Source: Caldilineaceae bacterium (lineage in GTDB: Bacteria > Chloroflexota > Anaerolineae > Caldilineales > Caldilineaceae). Taken from it: a DNA stretch of 64,000 nt. Positions within the stretch are counted from its first letter, which is position 1; each line of letters opens with the position of its first letter. This document shows, piece by piece, positions 60,513 through 64,000 of this stretch. Position numbers and translations under genes: made by a program. Where the stretch lies: assembly GCA_020634755.1 (NCBI GenBank), contig JACKBC010000010.1, forward strand, positions 62,001 to 126,000, read 5' to 3'. Under the pieces are notes generated by a model. The model had not been told where the DNA came from. It saw nothing but the letters and a program-made list of their open reading frames with translations, and made no database searches.

Positions 60513-62336
60513 TTAGCTCGTCAGCGTCACGCGATCCAGGTCCACCAGCCCGGGAATGCGGCTGACATCGGGGAAATTCACCTCGTTGCGATAGACCAGC
60601 GTGTCGAGCGGATGGTGGGTGAAGACGGCCGCGACTTTGTCCGAGGTAATTTGGTTGGCTTTTTGCACCAACTCTTTGCGTTTATCGGGTTCAGAGATGG
60701 TGCGCTGTTCGTCGGTCAGCGCATCTACTTCGGCATCGGAGAAGAAGCCAAAGGGCATTTCATCCACGTTGCGATTGGGGCCGTTAAATTTGGATGAGGT
60801 CTGCATCCAGTCGACCAGGCCGTCGTCGGGATCGTAGTCGCCACCGGACCCCAGACGCATCAAATCGTAATTCATCGAGTTGCCATCCTCAATCAGCACG
60901 GTGAAATCCTTGATGTCCAACTCAATGTCAATGTTCAAATTCTGTTTGTACATGTTGACAATGATTTCCCCTTCGCGGCGACCGGCTGGCGTGGTGAGCA
61001 GCTTGAGCGTGGGAATACCTTCGCCGTTGGGGAAGCCGGCATCGGCCAAAAGCTGCTGCGCCGCCTCCACATCAAAACGCTGTTCGCTCACTTCATTTAT
61101 GGCGGTGTCGAAGAAGAAGCGCATGGCCGGGTTGATGGTGCCAAAGCCTGGGCTGCCCCGCCCAAAGAGGGCGCGTTCAATAAAATCATCGCGGTCAAAC
61201 GCCTTGGCAATGGCCAGCCGTACTTTGAACCCATTTTCCTGCTTTAATTCATCTACCGATTTATTAAAGTCGGTGACCACAAAGGGCTCGCGCCAGGGGT
61301 TGATAAACATAGACTGAAAGCCCGGTCCGGTGACGTCGGAAACGGTGAGGTCGGCGTTGGCGACAAAGCGGTCGATGAGCTCGGCCGGCGCACCATTGCC
61401 ACCGATCAGATGGATATCACCAGCTTCAATGGCGGCGGCCAGGGGCTCCGGTTCGGGAATGGGAATAAAGGTGACCTTGTCCAGCTTGGGCCGTTCGGGG
61501 TCATAATAGTCGGCAAAGCGCTCAATGGTGAGTCCTTGGCCCAGCTGATGCTCAGTCACCATAAAGGGGCCGGTGCCGACCGGCGTCAGGCCATACTGTT
61601 CTAGGCCCATCTCTTCGATGGCGCGCTGGTTGACAATGGTCATGGCGCGGCCGCTGGCGCGTTCCAACGACTTGACCAGCAGCGAAGCTTGCGGTTTTTC
61701 CAGGACTAATTTTACAGTGAGGTCGTCTACTTTTTGCACGTCGGTGATATTGGCGATGACTGCGGAATGAATCGACTGCTCTGGGTCTTTGGAGCGATTA
61801 TAGGTGTAGACCACGTCATCGGCAGTCAGTGGATCGCCATTGTGCCAGGTAACGCCTGGGCGCAGGACAAAAGTCCATTCCAGCCCATCTTCGCTTACTT
61901 CCCAGCTTTCGGCCAGGTCGCCTTCCGCGGTCAGGTCGGCGTTGATGTGGGTCAGCCCGCTGAGCACGTTGGACGCGATCTGGAATTGCAGCACCTGGTT
62001 GATCTGCGCCGGATCTAGCGTGGTGATTTCGGCGGTGCCGCCCCAACCGCAGGTCATTTCGCCGCCGCTGGAAGCCGCCGCTTCTTCTGTGGTTCCCGCT
62101 TGGGTGCTGCTCTCGCCAGCAGGCGCCGCCGCCGGTGCGCACGCCGTTAGGATGTCCGTCAGCGAAAGGGCGCCGGCCGCGGCCAACAGCCGCAGCACCG
62201 TGCGTCGACCCAGCTTGGGGCCGGCGAGTTCTTCTCGGCGCAGCCCAAAGAGCGGGTCTTGGCGGTCGTAATCATACGCCGCGGCCAGCTCGCGTTCAGC
62301 CTGGTCAATCTGATTTTTGTCATACGGGTGAGTCAT
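60513..62336 (-). CDS. peptide/nickel-type ABC transporter substrate-binding lipoprotein (SBP_bac_5)
   Basis: 607 residues from the ATG at 62336 (AAAGGAG upstream). After a 43-residue cytoplasmic lead there is a GRRTVLRLLAAAG twin-arginine-like signal and a lipobox LTAC (Cys66). Cluster 5 binding-protein features: ITTLDPAQINQVLQ, LAESWEVSEDGLEWTFVLRPGVTWHNGDPL, DDVVYTYNR. Delivers peptides, nickel or other small solutes to an ABC permease, which is not in the window. The long N-terminal region before the Tat signal is unusual. Confidence 0.87.
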   Translation of the reverse strand: MTHPYDKNQIDQAERELAAAYDYDRQDPLFGLRREELAGPKLGRRTVLRLLAAAGALSLTDILTACAPAAAPAGESSTQAGTTEEAAASSGGEMTCGWGGTAEITTLDPAQINQVLQFQIASNVLSGLTHINADLTAEGDLAESWEVSEDGLEWTFVLRPGVTWHNGDPLTADDVVYTYNRSKDPEQSIHSAVIANITDVQKVDDLTVKLVLEKPQASLLVKSLERASGRAMTIVNQRAIEEMGLEQYGLTPVGTGPFMVTEHQLGQGLTIERFADYYDPERPKLDKVTFIPIPEPEPLAAAIEAGDIHLIGGNGAPAELIDRFVANADLTVSDVTGPGFQSMFINPWREPFVVTDFNKSVDELKQENGFKVRLAIAKAFDRDDFIERALFGRGSPGFGTINPAMRFFFDTAINEVSEQRFDVEAAQQLLADAGFPNGEGIPTLKLLTTPAGRREGEIIVNMYKQNLNIDIELDIKDFTVLIEDGNSMNYDLMRLGSGGDYDPDDGLVDWMQTSSKFNGPNRNVDEMPFGFFSDAEVDALTDEQRTISEPDKRKELVQKANQITSDKVAAVFTHHPLDTLVYRNEVNFPDVSRIPGLVDLDRVTLTS

Positions 62337-62351
62337 TGGGGTCTCCTTTAA

Positions 62352-62431
62352 ATAACGGGGGTGATTGGGTAATTGGGTAATGGTTGATGGGGAGATCGCA
62401 GCGAACCCAGTCAACCAATGACCCAATCAAC
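62352..62431. repeat. octamer-type inverted repeat
   Basis: TGATTGGGTAATTGGGTAAT and GGTTGATGGG on the left, CCCAGTCAACCAATGACCCA and ATCAAC on the right, with a GAGATCGCAGCGAA centre. It ends just before the stop of the baeRF gene and begins 16 bp from the binding-protein start. Confidence 0.5.
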
Positions 62432-62435
62432 AACT

Positions 62436-63521
62436 TTAATATCGCGTCAATGCGCCGATCTTGCCCAGCTTCTCCAGATCTTCGTGCTGCTCTAGCACGG
62501 TGACGCTAATGCCTTGGACCATGGCCCGGCGCAGTACGCTATCTACGGCGTCTGGCAGCTTTTGGACTTTGCCGCTTTGCAGGTCACTTTCCTCTGTTAA
62601 GTCCAGCAGAATGTAGCCGCTATCGACAAAGCGATAGGCCGGCTGTACAAAGTCGGCCAGCGTAACCACATGCTGCGCACGGCCATTTTGCACGGCGGTG
62701 AGCGTTTCGGCGAGCCCAGCCACGGCGTTGCCCTCTTTATGTACGGTGGTCACAACGCTATCGGCGACAGATTGCGCTTCAGTTTTGGCTGCTTGCAGCG
62801 CCACGGCCAGCGCCTTCTCGCTCACTTCAGTCGAATTGGCATTGGAATCGACGGCGATTTGGCCCACGACCATGCTGCGCAATCGATGTGAAAGCAAGTC
62901 GCGAAAGCGGGCCACATTCTTTTCCGTGCCGGCCAAAATCAGGCGGCGCGTGTTGTTTTTGCGGTAAAAGTCTTCGGCCAGCTCGGCGGCGTCTTGCAAG
63001 TTTTGGCGCGCCTGTTCGGCTTCGCGGCGCTGGAAGTTGGCCGCGGACCAGCCACCGGCCTTGTGTGATTTCACCTCTTCCCCCAGATAGCCTTGCACCG
63101 CTTCCATTTGGCCCATATTAAACACATAGAGCCGGGCGCCGATCTGCTCGACCTGAATGACGCCGTAGCGTTCGTATGTATCAATCAGCATGGCCAGTTG
63201 GCGCACGTAAGGGCGACGGCCCACCAGCACGCTGTCTTCCATGGGCAGCAAAAAGCTGTGCGCCCACCAAAAATCTTGAGCTGCGCAGCTAAACATGACA
63301 ATGCCGCGGCCCTGCCAGTTGTAGCCCATTTCCACATAGTTTTGCACGCGCTGGATGTCTTCGGCGTTCGCACCTTCTGCTTTGCCCAGCAGGTTGCGCA
63401 GCGCCAGCTTATATTTTTCTGGTGAGCGCCGGTGTGGGTCCACGTTGAGGTAGATGCTCAACACGGGGTGTTCGGCGCTTTCAAACTCAATGGCCTGGCG
63501 AATTTCCATATCGGTCAACAT
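62436..63521 (-). CDS. baeRF-family eRF1-like protein (family 10 type)
   Basis: 361 residues. An N-terminal domain (LSIYLNVDPHRRSPEKYK), then a middle domain with KAGGWSAANFQRREAEQ, comparable to the GGQ-type loop of release-factor-like proteins and Vms1/VLRF1, then LILAGTEKNVARFRDLL and an L7Ae-like C-terminal part (AVQNGRAQHVVTLADF). Bacterial baeRF proteins are proposed to act on stalled ribosomes or peptidyl-tRNA; the exact reaction here is unproved. AGGAGA lies 8 nt upstream. It stands alone. Confidence 0.75.
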   Translation of the reverse strand: MLTDMEIRQAIEFESAEHPVLSIYLNVDPHRRSPEKYKLALRNLLGKAEGANAEDIQRVQNYVEMGYNWQGRGIVMFSCAAQDFWWAHSFLLPMEDSVLVGRRPYVRQLAMLIDTYERYGVIQVEQIGARLYVFNMGQMEAVQGYLGEEVKSHKAGGWSAANFQRREAEQARQNLQDAAELAEDFYRKNNTRRLILAGTEKNVARFRDLLSHRLRSMVVGQIAVDSNANSTEVSEKALAVALQAAKTEAQSVADSVVTTVHKEGNAVAGLAETLTAVQNGRAQHVVTLADFVQPAYRFVDSGYILLDLTEESDLQSGKVQKLPDAVDSVLRRAMVQGISVTVLEQHEDLEKLGKIGALTRY

Positions 63522-64000
63522 AGCATTCTCTCCTATTCGTTAGAACTCATGGCATGGCCGTTGTGGAGCAAAAGCATCTCGGCGAAGTCATCTTCTGAGG
63601 TAGGACTGAGCACAACCGCCATTATACAAGTCGTATTCGTTTGGATAGAGCTAATGATTTACGCTCGCGGGTATCATAAAGGAAGTTTGTTATCTGCTTG
63701 ACGTTAATAACGAGTAATGCCGAAATCATCAACACCATGGCAGCGTACTGAGTATATCCCGACTTACGCAGCACCGTGGCTTGTCAAGGTAGCAAAGCGT
63801 GGTTGACCAGCCAACTTCCCTGGCCCGACGTAAGTCTTATAGAGTGCCAGCATCTGAGGAAAAGATCGAGCTGAGCGCAAGAATTCTACCTGAAAGGTAT
63901 CACTTTCCTGCGTTGTTGTCAATTGCGCTAAAAATGCATGGGGCGGGGTGGGAATTTAGATGAGGTGTGCAGGAGAAGTTCGACTTCTCTCAGAAGTCGA
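63522..64000. other. intergenic tail with an inverted-repeat element
   Basis: GACTTACG (63761-63768) recurs inverted as CGTAAGTC (63829-63836), enclosing 60 bp. A partial family A end (CAACACCATGGCAGCGTACT, 63730-63749) may be present, and an AGAAGTTCGACTTCT hairpin lies near the window end. No coding frame convinces me. Confidence 0.4.

Overview
The window looks like a chromosomal segment of a moderately GC-rich bacterium, most likely a Chloroflexota member of the Anaerolineae/Caldilineae type. This is inferred from gene content, not from a search. The markers are a giant SARP/BTAD-NB-ARC-TPR regulator, DUF11 and PD40 surface proteins ending in a short LPxV-like tail, a zinc-ribbon/cold-shock fusion, a bacterial eRF1-like protein (baeRF type), a SAM-I riboswitch, and many small palindromic intergenic repeats. 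No phage, plasmid, transposase or CRISPR array was seen.

Layout. 1-11 kb: M20 peptidase, a 1830-residue DUF11 surface protein and the large BTAD regulator, which is flanked by two copies of one MITE-like repeat. 11-19 kb (minus strand): a tight six-gene set of two glycosyltransferases, three paralogous APH-fold phosphotransferase-like proteins and a phytanoyl-CoA dioxygenase-like oxygenase. It sits behind an upstream region with three 21-bp-spaced iterons. 19-31 kb: an FHA membrane protein; hisS behind a probable histidine leader-peptide attenuator; a SAM-I riboswitch followed by lysC-type aspartate kinase, homoserine dehydrogenase and aspartate-semialdehyde dehydrogenase; a HAD-like protein; ftsH; a cold-shock protein. 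31-36 kb: tRNA-Cys with a near-perfect promoter and a heterodimeric ABC exporter. 36-44 kb: glycosyltransferases, a sialidase/PD40 secreted protein, an M42 peptidase, and a methyltransferase-methyltransferase-LPG-synthase-TM-like operon. 44-50 kb: M19 dipeptidase, a TRAP transporter (QM convergent with P), and a Uma2 nuclease with a coiled-coil tail. 50-55 kb: a cysteine/sulfur-carrier locus (JAMM protease, CysO-like carrier, rhodanese-E1 fusion, CysM-like synthase). The last three genes lie behind a long structured leader that begins with a perfect promoter and a leaderless Cys-containing mini-ORF. 55-63.5 kb: an alpha-2-macroglobulin lipoprotein, a formamidase/acetamidase, a peptide-type ABC binding protein and a baeRF protein.

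The most interesting parts are regulatory. Three amino-acid or sulfur genes or operons (hisS, lysC-hom-asd, cysO-moeZ-cysM) each have a different cis-acting RNA leader: a His leader peptide, a SAM riboswitch, and a candidate Cys mini-ORF or orphan aptamer. The CysO-like carrier ends GG-AIV, so it probably needs trimming by the adjacent JAMM protease. The intergenic space is filled with at least four families of short inverted-repeat elements, one nested in another, and one element supplies the stop codon of the giant regulator.
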